From: Pseudonocardia abyssalis
GTDB lineage: Bacteria > Actinomycetota > Actinomycetes > Mycobacteriales > Pseudonocardiaceae
Direction: 5' to 3'
DNA: 64,000 nt
Assembly: GCF_019263705.2 (NCBI RefSeq)
Contig: NZ_JADQDK010000001.1
Coordinates: 4,712,001-4,776,000 of the forward strand
Program-made: the position numbers and the translations under genes
The notes under the pieces: generated by a model
What the model was told of the DNA's origin: nothing
Database searches by the model: none
What the model saw: the letters and a program-made list of their open reading frames with translations, nothing else
Shown here: piece by piece, positions 23,979 to 32,213 of the stretch
Layout of the letters: each line of letters starts with the position of its first letter
Numbering within the stretch: position 1 is the first letter of the stretch

Positions 23979-24541
23979 TGTCCGGCGTGGCGCCGACGAC
24001 GACCCGCAGTCCCGATCTGTCCCTGGTGACAGACCTGTTCGTGATGGCCGAGCGCATGCTCGTCGAGGTGCTGGGACGCATCAAGCCCGGTGAGGGCAAG
24101 ATCGTCCTGCCCCCGATGCGGGTCGGCGACGAGCCGCGGACGATTCGAGAGTCGGTCGCCCGACACGCCCGCGACGAGGCCCGCCTCGCCGGCCTCCCGG
24201 AGGTCGAGCTGGGCTCGGAGCCGCACCCCGTCCTCTCCCGGCTCGCCGACGAGGCGGTCGAGGCCGCCCGCGCCGGGCGGATCGACGCCGACGAGCTGCT
24301 GCTCGCCACGATCACCCGCTGCTTCCTCGCCCACGACATCGCGTTCTACCTGGGCTCCACGGCCTGCCCCCTGCCCGAGGAGCTGGCGCGCCCGCTGTGG
24401 GAGATCACCGACCCGCAGGCCGCGGAGTGGCGGGAGCGCCGCGTGTTCGGCGAGCCGCTGCTACCCATGCCCCCGCACGTGTCGTGGCGCGACCGCTTCC
24501 TGCGCACCGCAGGGCGCGACCCGCACCCGCACTTCGACTGA
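23978..24541 (+). CDS. Conserved hypothetical protein in amidase operon
   Basis: I do not recognise a named family. The 187-residue product is mostly helical, with TIRESVARHARDEARLAG, an RCFLAHDIAFYLGSTACPLPEELARPLW region and a Trp/Arg-rich C-terminus (VSWRDRFLRTAGRDPHPHF). The spaced His/Asp residues recall DinB-type bundles but the match is not firm. A GGAGG site is five bases before ATG 23978 (the ATG at 23975 is too close). It overlaps the regulator stop by one base and its own TGA abuts the amidase GTG, so the three genes form a tight operon. Confidence 0.6.
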   Translation: MSGVAPTTTRSPDLSLVTDLFVMAERMLVEVLGRIKPGEGKIVLPPMRVGDEPRTIRESVARHARDEARLAGLPEVELGSEPHPVLSRLADEAVEAARAGRIDADELLLATITRCFLAHDIAFYLGSTACPLPEELARPLWEITDPQAAEWRERRVFGEPLLPMPPHVSWRDRFLRTAGRDPHPHFD

Positions 24542-25933
24542 GTGCTCGTCCACCGCACCGCGCGGGAGATGGCGCGGGCACTGCGGGCCCGGGAGGTCTC
24601 CGCGCGCGAACTCGTCACGGCGCACCTCGAGCAGATCGAGGAGGTCGACGGCCGCGTCAACGCCGTCGTCACGCGCGTCCCGGAGCGGGCGCTGGCCGAG
24701 GCCGACGCCGCCGACGCGCGGCTGGCCGCCGGGGACCCGGTCGGCCCGCTGCACGGGCTGCCGATCGCGCACAAGGACACCCATCTGACGGCCGGGATCC
24801 GCACGACGTTCGGCTCGCCGCTGCTCGTCGACTTCATCCCCGACGCCGACGAGCTGGTGATCGAGCGGATCCGCGGCGCCGGGGCGATCACGATCGGCAA
24901 GACCAACGTGCCGGAGTTCGCGGCCGGCTCGCACACGTTCAACCCGGTGTTCGGCACGACCGCCAACCCCTACGACCACTCCCGGAGCGCCGGTGGGAGC
25001 AGCGGCGGCGCGGCGGCCGCACTGGCGGCCGGCATGCACCCGCTGGCCGACGGCTCCGACATGGGCGGCTCGCTGCGCAACCCCGCGTCGTTCTGCAACG
25101 TCGTCGGCCTGCGCCCCTCCCCCGGCCGCGTGCCGTCGTACCCGTCGGCACTGCCCTGGGCGACGATGGGCGTGCAGGGGCCGATGGCCCGGACCGTCGC
25201 CGACGCGGCACTGCTGCTCTCGGTCCTGGCCGGGCCGGACCCGCGCTCCCCGGTCTCCCTCGACGTGCCCGGCTCGACGTTCGCCGCCCCGCTCGACCGC
25301 GACCTCACCGGCCTGCGCGTCGCCTGGGCCCCCACGCTCGGCGGCGCGGTCACCGTCGACCCGGTGGTGACGGCCGCGCTCGCCCCGGCCGCCGCCGTGT
25401 TCGCCGACCTGGGGGCGCACATCGAACCGGCCTGCCCCGACCTCACCGGCGCCGACGAGGTCTTCCGCACCCTGCGGGCCTGGCAGTTCGCGGCGACAAT
25501 GGGCCCGCGACGCGACCGGGTGAAGGCCGCGCTCGCCGCCAACATCGACGACGGCCGCCGCCTCACCGGCGACGACCTGGCCCGCGCCGAGCTCGCCCGC
25601 GCCGCTCTCTTCCACCGCGTCCGCGCGTTCTTCGGCCGCTACGACGTGCTGCTGGCGCCGGTGTCGCAGGTGCCCCCGTTCGACGCCGCGCTCGAACACC
25701 CCGTCGAGGTCGACGGCGTGCCGCACCCGCACTACCTGGACTGGATGGCCTCGGCGTACCTGATCTCGGCGGCCGGGCTGCCCGCGCTGTCGGTGCCCGC
25801 CGGCTTCACCCCGGACGGGCTGCCGGTCGGGCTGCAGGTCGTCGGACCGCCCCGCGGTGACCTGTTGGCCCTGCAGGTGGGGCACGCGTTCGAGCAGGCC
25901 ACGCAGGTGGGGCTACGCCGTCCCGACCTCTGA
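24542..25933 (+). CDS. Amidase signature family enzyme
   Basis: A 463-residue amidase. The Lys-cisSer-Ser triad is visible: Lys78 in PIAHKD, the cis-Ser in AGGSSGGAAAA (153/154) and nucleophile Ser177 in SDMGGSLRNPASF. Family members hydrolyse amides such as aryl or alkyl amides and, in GatA, glutamine. There is no GatB/GatC neighbour and the family-typical GSDTGGSIR reads GSDMGGSLR, so a catabolic amidase is likelier. The start GTG directly follows the TGA of the previous gene. The last 21 bp overlap the convergent methyltransferase. Confidence 0.9.
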   Translation: MLVHRTAREMARALRAREVSARELVTAHLEQIEEVDGRVNAVVTRVPERALAEADAADARLAAGDPVGPLHGLPIAHKDTHLTAGIRTTFGSPLLVDFIPDADELVIERIRGAGAITIGKTNVPEFAAGSHTFNPVFGTTANPYDHSRSAGGSSGGAAAALAAGMHPLADGSDMGGSLRNPASFCNVVGLRPSPGRVPSYPSALPWATMGVQGPMARTVADAALLLSVLAGPDPRSPVSLDVPGSTFAAPLDRDLTGLRVAWAPTLGGAVTVDPVVTAALAPAAAVFADLGAHIEPACPDLTGADEVFRTLRAWQFAATMGPRRDRVKAALAANIDDGRRLTGDDLARAELARAALFHRVRAFFGRYDVLLAPVSQVPPFDAALEHPVEVDGVPHPHYLDWMASAYLISAAGLPALSVPAGFTPDGLPVGLQVVGPPRGDLLALQVGHAFEQATQVGLRRPDL

Positions 25934-26566
25934 CCGGCGCCGGGCGTGCACCACGATGTCGCGGACGGTCAACTCCGTGCCCTCGTGGGTCCGGGCGGCC
26001 CGCGGGCGGGCCTCGGCGACGAGCACCTCCCACCGCTGCGGGTCGAGTATCGCCGTCACTTCGTCGGCGGTGAAGAACATGCCGGGGACGTGCGGGCGGT
26101 GGTGCCCGGCGTCGTCGGTGGGGTCGTGGCCGACGATCAGCAGCGACCCGCCCGGCGCGACACCGGTGGCCAGCCGCGCGTAGAGGTCCAGCAGCCCGGG
26201 CAGGTGGACGAACTGCGCGGAGACCAGGTCGTGGGCCCCCTCGTCCGGCGTCCAGACGGTCAGGTCCTCATGGCGCCACTCGACGTCGGCGCTGCGGGCC
26301 TGCGCCCGGTCGAGCGCGGTACGGGAGAAGTCCACGCCCGTGACGCGCCAACCCTGCTGCGCGAGCCACATCGCGTCGGCCCCCTCGCCGCACCCTGCGT
26401 CGAGGGCCCGACCGGTGGGCAGGTCGACGACCTGCGCCACGAGCTGGGCGTTCGGCTGCCCGCTCCAGATGCCGTGCCGGTGCTCGTCGCGGGCGCCGTA
26501 GCGCTCCTCCCAGGCCGCCTGGGTGAACATGTTCGGGTCCGTCATGTCCCCGTGCGTCTTCGTCAT
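25913..26566 (-). CDS. Class I SAM-dependent methyltransferase
   Basis: A 217-residue protein with the class I fold: motif I GRALDAGCGEGADAMWLAQQ, motif II GVDFSRTALDRAQ and a post-motif II acidic strand (WRHEDLTVW). The start region NMFTQAAWEERYGARDEHRHGIWSG is typical of actinobacterial small-molecule methyltransferases related to thiopurine methyltransferase. The substrate is unknown. ATG 26566 has a GAGGAG about ten bases upstream; ATG 26545 is possible. It overlaps the amidase end by 21 bp and is divergent from a VOC pseudogene. Confidence 0.85.
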   Translation of the reverse strand: MTKTHGDMTDPNMFTQAAWEERYGARDEHRHGIWSGQPNAQLVAQVVDLPTGRALDAGCGEGADAMWLAQQGWRVTGVDFSRTALDRAQARSADVEWRHEDLTVWTPDEGAHDLVSAQFVHLPGLLDLYARLATGVAPGGSLLIVGHDPTDDAGHHRPHVPGMFFTADEVTAILDPQRWEVLVAEARPRAARTHEGTELTVRDIVVHARRRSEVGTA

Positions 26567-26647
26567 GCCGCCGACGCTCCTCTTCCCCGACGATCCGGGC
26601 AACCGTTGTTGCCGTTCCGGCAAGGAGAGCCGGCCCACGGTGGAGGA

Positions 26648-26935
26648 ATGTCGTCGATCCGACCGATCGTGCACGACGACGACCCGGAGGCGGACCGCAC
26701 GTTCCTGGTCGACATCGTGGGGTGTGGCGAGGACGTGCGCGTGGACGACGTCGTACACGCTGAGCTGCGCCGGCCCGGTGGCGGCGGGCTGCTGTTCGGG
26801 GAACCGTGCACGTCGCGGGATGCACGCCGGACTGCGCGCGGGCGCTGCACCTCGTCACCGACGACGTCGACCGTTCAGCGTCCGCGACCCCGAAAGCAAC
26901 CTGCTGACCCTCGGCACGCACCGCGGATCGGGGCC
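26648..26935 (+). pseudogene. VOC (glyoxalase-fold) protein, frameshifted
   Basis: A strong ribosome site (GGAGG) precedes ATG 26648, and the frame reads MSSIRPIVHDDDPEADRTFL and then VVHAELRRPGGGGLLFGE, a clear VOC superfamily N-terminus. The rest of the family pattern continues only in other frames: RGMHAGLRAGAA, then LHLVTDDVDR, then FSVRDPESNLLTLGTHRG. At least two frameshifts and a deletion between the second and third segments are needed, so the gene is dead. It was probably a small metal-binding dioxygenase or resistance-like protein of about 130 residues. Confidence 0.75.
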
Positions 26936-26965
26936 TGACCGCGGCCGACCGGGTGGGTGGAACCC

Positions 26966-27169
26966 TCAGGCCGCGACGGCGGCACCGCAGATGCCGCACG
27001 ACTCGAACTGCCGCCGGCCCCATCGGGCGAGCGGGACGAAGAACACCGTGAACTGCCGGAACTCCCGCATCCGCACCCACTGGCTGGTGTTGTGGCACCG
27101 GGGACAGGTCCGTGTCTCCCCCGGGCCGAGGCGCTTCTGCTTGGTGCCGAGGCCGAAGAGGAAGAACAC
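26966..27169 (-). CDS. Small zinc-ribbon protein
   Basis: A 67-residue protein starting with a hydrophobic FFLFGLGTKQKRLG segment and carrying two Cys pairs, CPRC and CGIC, that form a zinc ribbon. The middle reads WVRMREFRQFTVFFVPLARWG. This is a widespread actinobacterial zinc-ribbon family of unknown function. GTG 27169 gives the conserved start; the longer frame upstream overlaps nothing useful and runs into the tRNA. The stop is 28 bp from the end of the VOC pseudogene. Confidence 0.8.
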   Translation of the reverse strand: MFFLFGLGTKQKRLGPGETRTCPRCHNTSQWVRMREFRQFTVFFVPLARWGRRQFESCGICGAAVAA

Positions 27170-27199
27170 GGCACCCACTGTAGGCAACGACCGGCCTGG

Positions 27200-27284
27200 C
27201 GGAAGCGGAGGGATTTGAACCCCCGAGTGGTTGCCCACTGCTCGCTTTCAAGGCGAGTGCATTCGGCCGCTCTGCCACGCTTCC
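27200..27284 (-). tRNA. tRNA-Ser (anticodon TGA)
   Basis: On the minus strand the acceptor arms GGAAGCG and CGCTTCC pair fully. The anticodon arm CTCGC-CTTGAAA-GCGAG gives anticodon TGA, a long class II variable arm follows (AGTGGGC..CCACT), and the T arm GGGGG-TTCAAAT-CCCTC is intact. The 3' CCA is not encoded. It is 85 nt long including the discriminator G and reads UCA serine codons. Confidence 0.95.
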
Positions 27285-27386
27285 CTGCCCGCAGCGTAGC
27301 GGCCCGCGGTTCCCGACCCGGTGCGTCCGGTGTCGCGCACCCGGGCGGGTGTGGTGGGATTCGGCCGATCACCGGAGGAGACAGCG

Positions 27387-28343
27387 ATGCGGTTCAACGA
27401 GAACGCCGATCTCGACACCTCGAGCATCGACGACCTGCGCGGGGGCGGCCGCGGTGGCGGCGGCGGGGGTGCGCTCGGCGGCCGGGTCGCGGCGGGCGGT
27501 GGTGGCCTCGGCATCATCGGCCTGATCCTGTACTTCCTGATCTCCCAGCTCGGCGGGGGAAGCCTCGGCGGGGGCGGCGGTGGGTTCGACCTGCCCAGCG
27601 GGCTGTCCGGCCTCTCCTCGGGCCAGACCGCTGACACCTCCCAGGTCGCGCAGGCCTGCCGCACCGGTGCCGACGCCAACAACCAGCTCGACTGCGAGGT
27701 CGTCGCCGTCGTCAACTCCCTCGACGGCTACTGGTCCGATGCGTTCGCCCGCTCCGGCCAGACCTACCAGGCCCCGCGCACCAACTTCTTCTCCGGTGGG
27801 GTCAACACCGCGTGCGGCAGCGCCAGCTCCGCGACCGGTCCGTTCTACTGCCCCGGCGACAACGAGGTCTACATCGACCTCTCCTTCTTCCAGGAGCTGG
27901 AGACGACGTTCGGCGCGCAGGGCGGCACGTTCGCCCGCGCCTACGTCATCGCCCACGAGTACGGCCACCACATCCAGGCGCTGCTCGGCACCAACTCCCG
28001 GGTGCAGGCCGGCGACGTCGGGCCGACGTCCGGCTCGGTGCGCCTGGAGCTGCAGGCCGACTGCTACGCCGGGGTGTGGGCCAACCACGCCACGACGGTG
28101 CCGACGTCCTCGGGCGAGCCGCTGATCGTCGACGTCACGCAGGACGACGTGGCCGCCGCGCTCGACACCGCCGCCCGGATCGGCGACGACTACATCCAGA
28201 CGCAGCTCGGCGGTGGCCAGGTCGACGAGAGCCAGTTCAGCCACGGTAACTCGAGGCAGCGCGAGGGCTGGTACACCACCGGCTACGAGACCGGTGACCC
28301 CTCGCAGTGCGACACGTTCGCCCGCGGCGTCGACCTCGGCTGA
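27387..28343 (+). CDS. YpfJ-type neutral zinc metallopeptidase
   Basis: A 318-residue membrane-anchored peptidase. After MRFNENADLDTSSIDDLRGG comes a Gly-rich linker, one transmembrane helix (about 42-55, LGIIGLILYFLIS) and another Gly-rich stretch, then the catalytic domain. The zinc motif is HEYGHH (His190, Glu191, His194), with the third ligand likely the Glu in LELQADCYAGVWA. The family (putative neutral zinc metallopeptidase) is common in bacteria with unknown substrates; the domain faces outside. ATG 27387 has a GGAGGAG site. Repeat array F follows the stop. Confidence 0.92.
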   Translation: MRFNENADLDTSSIDDLRGGGRGGGGGGALGGRVAAGGGGLGIIGLILYFLISQLGGGSLGGGGGGFDLPSGLSGLSSGQTADTSQVAQACRTGADANNQLDCEVVAVVNSLDGYWSDAFARSGQTYQAPRTNFFSGGVNTACGSASSATGPFYCPGDNEVYIDLSFFQELETTFGAQGGTFARAYVIAHEYGHHIQALLGTNSRVQAGDVGPTSGSVRLELQADCYAGVWANHATTVPTSSGEPLIVDVTQDDVAAALDTAARIGDDYIQTQLGGGQVDESQFSHGNSRQREGWYTTGYETGDPSQCDTFARGVDLG

Positions 28344-28361
28344 GCCCCCGCCCGAACCCCC

Positions 28362-28414
28362 GCGAGTCGCCGGATGCCCGCCCGCGAGTCGCCGGAACTC
28401 CGCCCGCGAGTCGC
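28362..28414. repeat. 22-bp repeat array, locus F
   Basis: Three GCGAGTCGC cores begin at 28362, 28384 and 28406, exactly 22 bp apart, between convergent metallopeptidase and acetyltransferase genes. Confidence 0.88.
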
Positions 28415-28453
28415 TGCGTCGCCGACCCGATCCTCGCGGCGCGGGACCGGTGA

Positions 28454-29089
28454 TCATCCGGCGCCGAGCAACCCCAGGCAGCCGTCGACGCCATCGGTCC
28501 CGAGCTCCCAGTCCGGACGCCGGAACTCCGTCGCGTCGAGGACCAGCCGCACGTCCTCGGTGGGTCCGCCGCGCCGCACCGCGGTGACGGTGCCGTCGCT
28601 GCGGTAGCCGAGCTTCTCCGACACCCGGTGCGAGGCGTGGTTGTCGGCGAACGCCTGCGAACGCGCGCGGACCGCGCGGAGGTGGTCGAACGCGAACAGC
28701 AGCACCGCCGCCCGCATCTCCGTGCCCAGCCCGCGGCCCTGGTGCGCCATCCCCGTCCACGACCCGCTGGACACCTCGCGGGTGATCGCGAAATCGGTGC
28801 CGTCGAGACTCTGCATCCCGATCACGCGGCCCTCGTGCCGAACGACGAAGTTGACCGACCAGCGCTCCGGGGCCAGCGCCGCGCGCTGCGTCCAGAAGTG
28901 CTGCAGGATGCCCCGGCCCAGGTAGCGCGGGTCGGCATCGGTCCACGGCATCAGGAACGGCATCTCCTCGGGCGGGTGCACTCCCCCGTAGGCGGTCTCG
29001 ACCAGGCCGTCGAGACCGGCGTCGTCGTCGGGGCGCAGCTCCAGGCGCGGTGTGCGCAGGACGAGGTGTCGCAGCGGCCATTGCTCCAT
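28454..29089 (-). CDS. GNAT acetyltransferase (RimJ/RimL-like)
   Basis: A 211-residue GCN5-related N-acetyltransferase. It starts with LVLRTPRLELRPDDDAGLDG, the usual RimJ/RimL opening, and has the acetyl-CoA loop region TGMAHQGRGLGTEMRAAVL (Q-G-R-G-L-G-T) and the late motif DNHASHRVSEKLGY. Likely acceptors are protein N-termini or small amines; none can be named. ATG 29089 is chosen because the family start follows at once. It is divergent from the quinone oxidoreductase with 55 bp between starts. Confidence 0.88.
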   Translation of the reverse strand: MEQWPLRHLVLRTPRLELRPDDDAGLDGLVETAYGGVHPPEEMPFLMPWTDADPRYLGRGILQHFWTQRAALAPERWSVNFVVRHEGRVIGMQSLDGTDFAITREVSSGSWTGMAHQGRGLGTEMRAAVLLFAFDHLRAVRARSQAFADNHASHRVSEKLGYRSDGTVTAVRRGGPTEDVRLVLDATEFRRPDWELGTDGVDGCLGLLGAG

Positions 29090-29144
29090 GACGGGCCACG
29101 GTCCCCGATCGCCGGGGCGGGCGCGAGGGAATACGGTCCGACCC

Positions 29145-30128
29145 ATGTATGCGATCACCGTCAGCGAACCGGGTGGACCCGAGGCGATGCAGTGGGCGGA
29201 GGTCCCCGACCCCGTCGCGAAGCCGGGGGAGGTCGTCCTCGACGTCGTCGCGAGCGCGGTGAACCGGGCCGACCTCATGCAGCGCGAGGGGAAGTACCCA
29301 CCGCCGCCCGGGGCCTCGGAGATCATCGGTCTGGAGTGCTCGGGGCGGATCGCGGCACTCGGCGAGGGTGTCGACGGGTGGGCGGTCGGGGACGAGGTCT
29401 GCGCGCTGCTCGCCGGCGGCGGGTACGCCGAGAAGGTCGCGGTTCCCGCGGCGCAGCTCCTCCCGATCCCGGTGGGCGTCGACCTCGTGACGGCGGCGGG
29501 ACTGCCGGAGGTGGCGTGCACGGTGTGGTCGAACATCGTGATGGCCGGGCGGCTCAGTTCCGGCGAGACGTTCCTCGTGCAGGGCGGCAGCAGCGGCATC
29601 GGCACGCATGCGATCCAGGTGGCCAAGGCGCTCGGGGCGCGCGTCGCGGCCACCGCGGGCGCCCCCGACCGGCTGGAGCGCTGCCGCGAGCTGGGTGCCG
29701 ACATCGTCATCGACTACCACGACGACATCGCCGAGGAGCTGAAGAAGGCCACCGACGGCCACGGCGCCGACGTCATCCTCGACAACATGGGCGCGAAGGG
29801 CCTCGCCGGCAACATCGCCGCCCTCGCCCCCGACGGCCGTCTGGTGATCATCGGGATGCAGGGCGGTGTGAAGGGCGAGCTGGACATCGGCGCGCTGCTG
29901 CGCAAGCGCGGCTCCGTCACGGCGATGGGGCTGCGTGGGCGCCCGGTCGACGGCCCGAACGGGAAGGGCGCGGTCGTCGCCGAGGTCACGGCGAACGTCT
30001 GGCCGATGATCGGCGACGGCACGGTCAAACCGATCGTGCACGGCACCGTGCCGATGGCCCGGGCTGCGGAGGCGCACCGGACGCTGGAGGGCGGCGGGGT
30101 CGTCGGCAAGCTCCTGCTGACGACCTGA
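29145..30128 (+). CDS. NAD(P)H-quinone oxidoreductase (Rv3777-like)
   Basis: A 327-residue medium-chain dehydrogenase/reductase of the zinc-free quinone oxidoreductase (PIG3) group. The NADPH motif is VQGGSSGIGTHAIQVAKALG; NRADLMQREGKYPPPPGAS is the characteristic N-terminal segment; no catalytic zinc ligands are present. It should reduce quinones with NADPH in the cytosol. In M. tuberculosis a similar gene (Rv3777) precedes the aminotransferase-like Rv3778c and Bpa, and the same order is seen here, so it marks the edge of the conserved wall region. Confidence 0.9.
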   Translation: MYAITVSEPGGPEAMQWAEVPDPVAKPGEVVLDVVASAVNRADLMQREGKYPPPPGASEIIGLECSGRIAALGEGVDGWAVGDEVCALLAGGGYAEKVAVPAAQLLPIPVGVDLVTAAGLPEVACTVWSNIVMAGRLSSGETFLVQGGSSGIGTHAIQVAKALGARVAATAGAPDRLERCRELGADIVIDYHDDIAEELKKATDGHGADVILDNMGAKGLAGNIAALAPDGRLVIIGMQGGVKGELDIGALLRKRGSVTAMGLRGRPVDGPNGKGAVVAEVTANVWPMIGDGTVKPIVHGTVPMARAAEAHRTLEGGGVVGKLLLTT

Positions 30129-30132
30129 GCCG

Positions 30133-30207
30133 ACGACCCGCGGGCGCAAGAACAGCGACTCGGGGGCGCAAGAACGGCGACTCGGGGGCGGGGGAACAGC
30201 GACTCGC
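30133..30207. repeat. 22-bp repeat array, locus G
   Basis: GCGACTCG cores begin at 30155, 30177 and 30199, with a degenerate copy at 30133, exactly 22 bp apart. The array fills the gap between convergent genes and is the last one found in the window. Confidence 0.88.
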
Positions 30208-30217
30208 GGGCGGGGTG

Positions 30218-31429
30218 TCAGAGGAGGGCGGGCAGGGTGGTCAGGGCTTCTACCAGGGCCCGGGTCTCCGTGCGCGTCGTGTAATGACCCAGGCCGACCC
30301 GCACGACCCCGCCGATCTCGGCGGTGCCCAGGTGCGCGAGCACTCCCCGCTCCCCCGTGTCGGGCAGGACGCAGATGCCGTGGCGGGCCAGGTGGTCGGC
30401 CACGTCGACCGCCGGCAGCGCGTGGGTGAAGGCGACGGCCGGGATGCGGTGGCGCGGCGGGCCGAGGACCGTGACGCCCGAGCCGATCAGGTCGAGCAGC
30501 AGGTCGTCGACCAGGCGCTCCTGGTGGAACTGCAGCTCGTCCAACGAGGTGAGCAGGCGCTCCCGCCGGGTGCCGGTGGCCGTGTCGTCGAGTGCGGCGA
30601 GGTGGTCGACGGACGCGACGAGACCTGCCAGCTGGGGGAAGGACTGCGGGCCGATCTCGAGGCGCTGCGGGCCGCGGGCGCCGGGGTCGAGCGAGCAGGC
30701 GGTGAGGCGGTCGAGCAGCGCCGGGGTCCGGAACGCGAGCGCCCCGACGTGCGGGCCGCCCCAGGCCGCGGCGTCCAGGGCGATGACGTCGGCGCCGAGC
30801 GGGTCCATCCGCACCGGGCCGTACGCGGCCGCCGCGCAGGCGTCGACGACGAGGAGGGCGCCGGTCCCGCGGGTGCGCTCGGCGACCGCCGCGACGTCGA
30901 CACGGGTGCCCACCTGTCCCGACGCCGCGGTGATCGCGACGACCCGCGTGGCGTCGGTCAGCAGGTCGTCGAACTGCCAGGTGGGCAACTCGCACGTCTC
31001 GATGTCGATCTCGGCCCAGCGCACCCCGACGTCGCGCCGCCCGGCCGCCCACAGCCAGGGCGCGACGTTCGCGGCGTCGTCGAGGCGGGAGACCACGATC
31101 TCGTCGCCCGCGGCCCACGTGTCGCCGACGGCGTCGGCGAGCCGGCGCAGGAGCTCCGCCGGGCCGCCCGGGCCGAGAACCACGCCGCGGGGGTCGGCTC
31201 CGACGAGGTCGGCGATCGCGAGCCGGGCCTCGGCGTCGACGTCGACGTCGGCCGACTGCCGCGACGCGGGGAACGGCGCACCGACCGCCGACCGCGACCG
31301 CCGGAACGCCCCCGACACCGCGGACACGACACCCTCGGGAGGCTGCATCCCCGCCGTCGCGTCGAGCCGGATCCAGCCGTCACCGAGAGCGGGGATCAGC
31401 CCGCGCACCCGAGCGACGTCGTACGGCAT
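30218..31429 (-). CDS. Cysteine desulfurase-like protein lacking PLP lysine (Rv3778c-like)
   Basis: A 403-residue protein of the class V aminotransferase fold. It begins YDVARVRGLIPALGDGWIRLD and has LVVDACAAAAYGPVRMDPLG, where the PLP-binding Asp is expected. At the Schiff-base position, cysteine desulfurase-like proteins have S-x-x-K before a Gly-Pro-His turn; here the segment is ALDAAAWGGPHVGALAF with no Lys. The protein probably cannot do normal PLP chemistry. From memory, the M. tuberculosis counterpart Rv3778c also lacks this Lys. The role is unknown; the conserved place next to wall genes is suggestive only. Confidence 0.8.
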   Translation of the reverse strand: MPYDVARVRGLIPALGDGWIRLDATAGMQPPEGVVSAVSGAFRRSRSAVGAPFPASRQSADVDVDAEARLAIADLVGADPRGVVLGPGGPAELLRRLADAVGDTWAAGDEIVVSRLDDAANVAPWLWAAGRRDVGVRWAEIDIETCELPTWQFDDLLTDATRVVAITAASGQVGTRVDVAAVAERTRGTGALLVVDACAAAAYGPVRMDPLGADVIALDAAAWGGPHVGALAFRTPALLDRLTACSLDPGARGPQRLEIGPQSFPQLAGLVASVDHLAALDDTATGTRRERLLTSLDELQFHQERLVDDLLLDLIGSGVTVLGPPRHRIPAVAFTHALPAVDVADHLARHGICVLPDTGERGVLAHLGTAEIGGVVRVGLGHYTTRTETRALVEALTTLPALL

Positions 31430-31491
31430 CCGGATACGGTAGCGAGGGCACCTAATCGATCAGTCACACAGCGAGCACGGAGCGTGGTTTC

Positions 31492-32025
31492 ATGACTCAG
31501 CCCGAGAACGGCGCCGAACAGCAGGTCATGGTCATCGGCCCCGACGGGCAGCCCGTCGGGATGACCCAGATGCCGCACTCCGACGGCGAGGGCGGCGGCA
31601 TCGGAGCGATGGTCGAGCAGCCCGCGAAGGTCATGCGCATCGGCACGATGATCAAGCAGCTGCTCGAGGAGGTTCGCGCGGCGCCGCTGGACGAGGCGTC
31701 CCGCGCCCGGCTCCGCGAGATCCACGAGAACTCGATCAAGGAGCTGGAGGACGGGCTGGCCCCGGAGCTGCGCGACGAGCTCAGCCGCCTGTCGCTGCCG
31801 TTCACCGACGACACCGTCCCGTCGGAGTCGGAGCTGCGGATCGCGCAGGCCCAGCTCGTCGGCTGGTTGGAGGGCCTGTTCCACGGAATCCAGACCGCGC
31901 TGTTCGCCCAGCAGATGGCGGCCCGCGCGCAGCTCGAGCAGATGCGTCGCGGCCTGCCGCCGGGTGCGGCGCCGGGCCAGCCGGGCGAGAGCGGCCTGGG
32001 TCGCGGCACGGGGCAGTACCTGTAG
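31492..32025 (+). CDS. bpa: Bacterial proteasome activator Bpa/PafE
   Basis: A 177-residue protein with a short MVIGPDGQPVG beta segment, a helical core (about 45-150, VEQPAKVMRIGTMIKQLLEE and ELRIAQAQLVGWLEGLFHGI) and a disordered Gly/Pro tail ending in GQYL, the HbYX-type motif that docks into the 20S proteasome. Bpa forms a ring and stimulates ATP-independent degradation of unfolded proteins. M. tuberculosis Rv3780 lies at the same place beside rfbE/glfT1/rfbD. The presence of Bpa implies a 20S proteasome elsewhere in the genome. Confidence 0.95.
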   Translation: MTQPENGAEQQVMVIGPDGQPVGMTQMPHSDGEGGGIGAMVEQPAKVMRIGTMIKQLLEEVRAAPLDEASRARLREIHENSIKELEDGLAPELRDELSRLSLPFTDDTVPSESELRIAQAQLVGWLEGLFHGIQTALFAQQMAARAQLEQMRRGLPPGAAPGQPGESGLGRGTGQYL

Positions 32026-32041
32026 ACCCGTTCCCGTTGCA

Positions 32042-32086
32042 GCATGGCCGCCTTCACGCAGCGGCGTTGCGTGAAGGTGGCCATGC
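32042..32086. terminator. 19-bp hairpin with AAGGTGGC motif
   Basis: Arms 32042-32060 and 32068-32086 pair with a single G-T mismatch around a 7-nt loop, 16 nt after the bpa stop. The plan and the GCC(A/G)CCTT/AAGGTGGC core match the hairpin at 12427-12475, so it may be a dispersed element as well as a terminator. Confidence 0.75.
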
Positions 32087-32213
32087 GTGAAATCCGGGGG
32101 GGCCCGTCCGGAGCCAGCCGGGGCCACCGCCCCGGGGCGTCACCCGGCGACGCCGGTAGGCTCGATCCGTGGCACAGACGGTGACTGCCGGCGACGACCG
32201 GACGGAGGGCTCC

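Noticed and set aside
9357..30207. 22-bp arrays considered as CRISPR
   Set aside because: The units are contiguous without unique spacers of 30 bp or more, the core is only 9 bp, and there are no cas genes in the window.
27369..31118. A 1,249-codon open frame on the minus strand
   Set aside because: It is antisense to the metallopeptidase, quinone oxidoreductase and others, of low complexity and without recognisable motifs.
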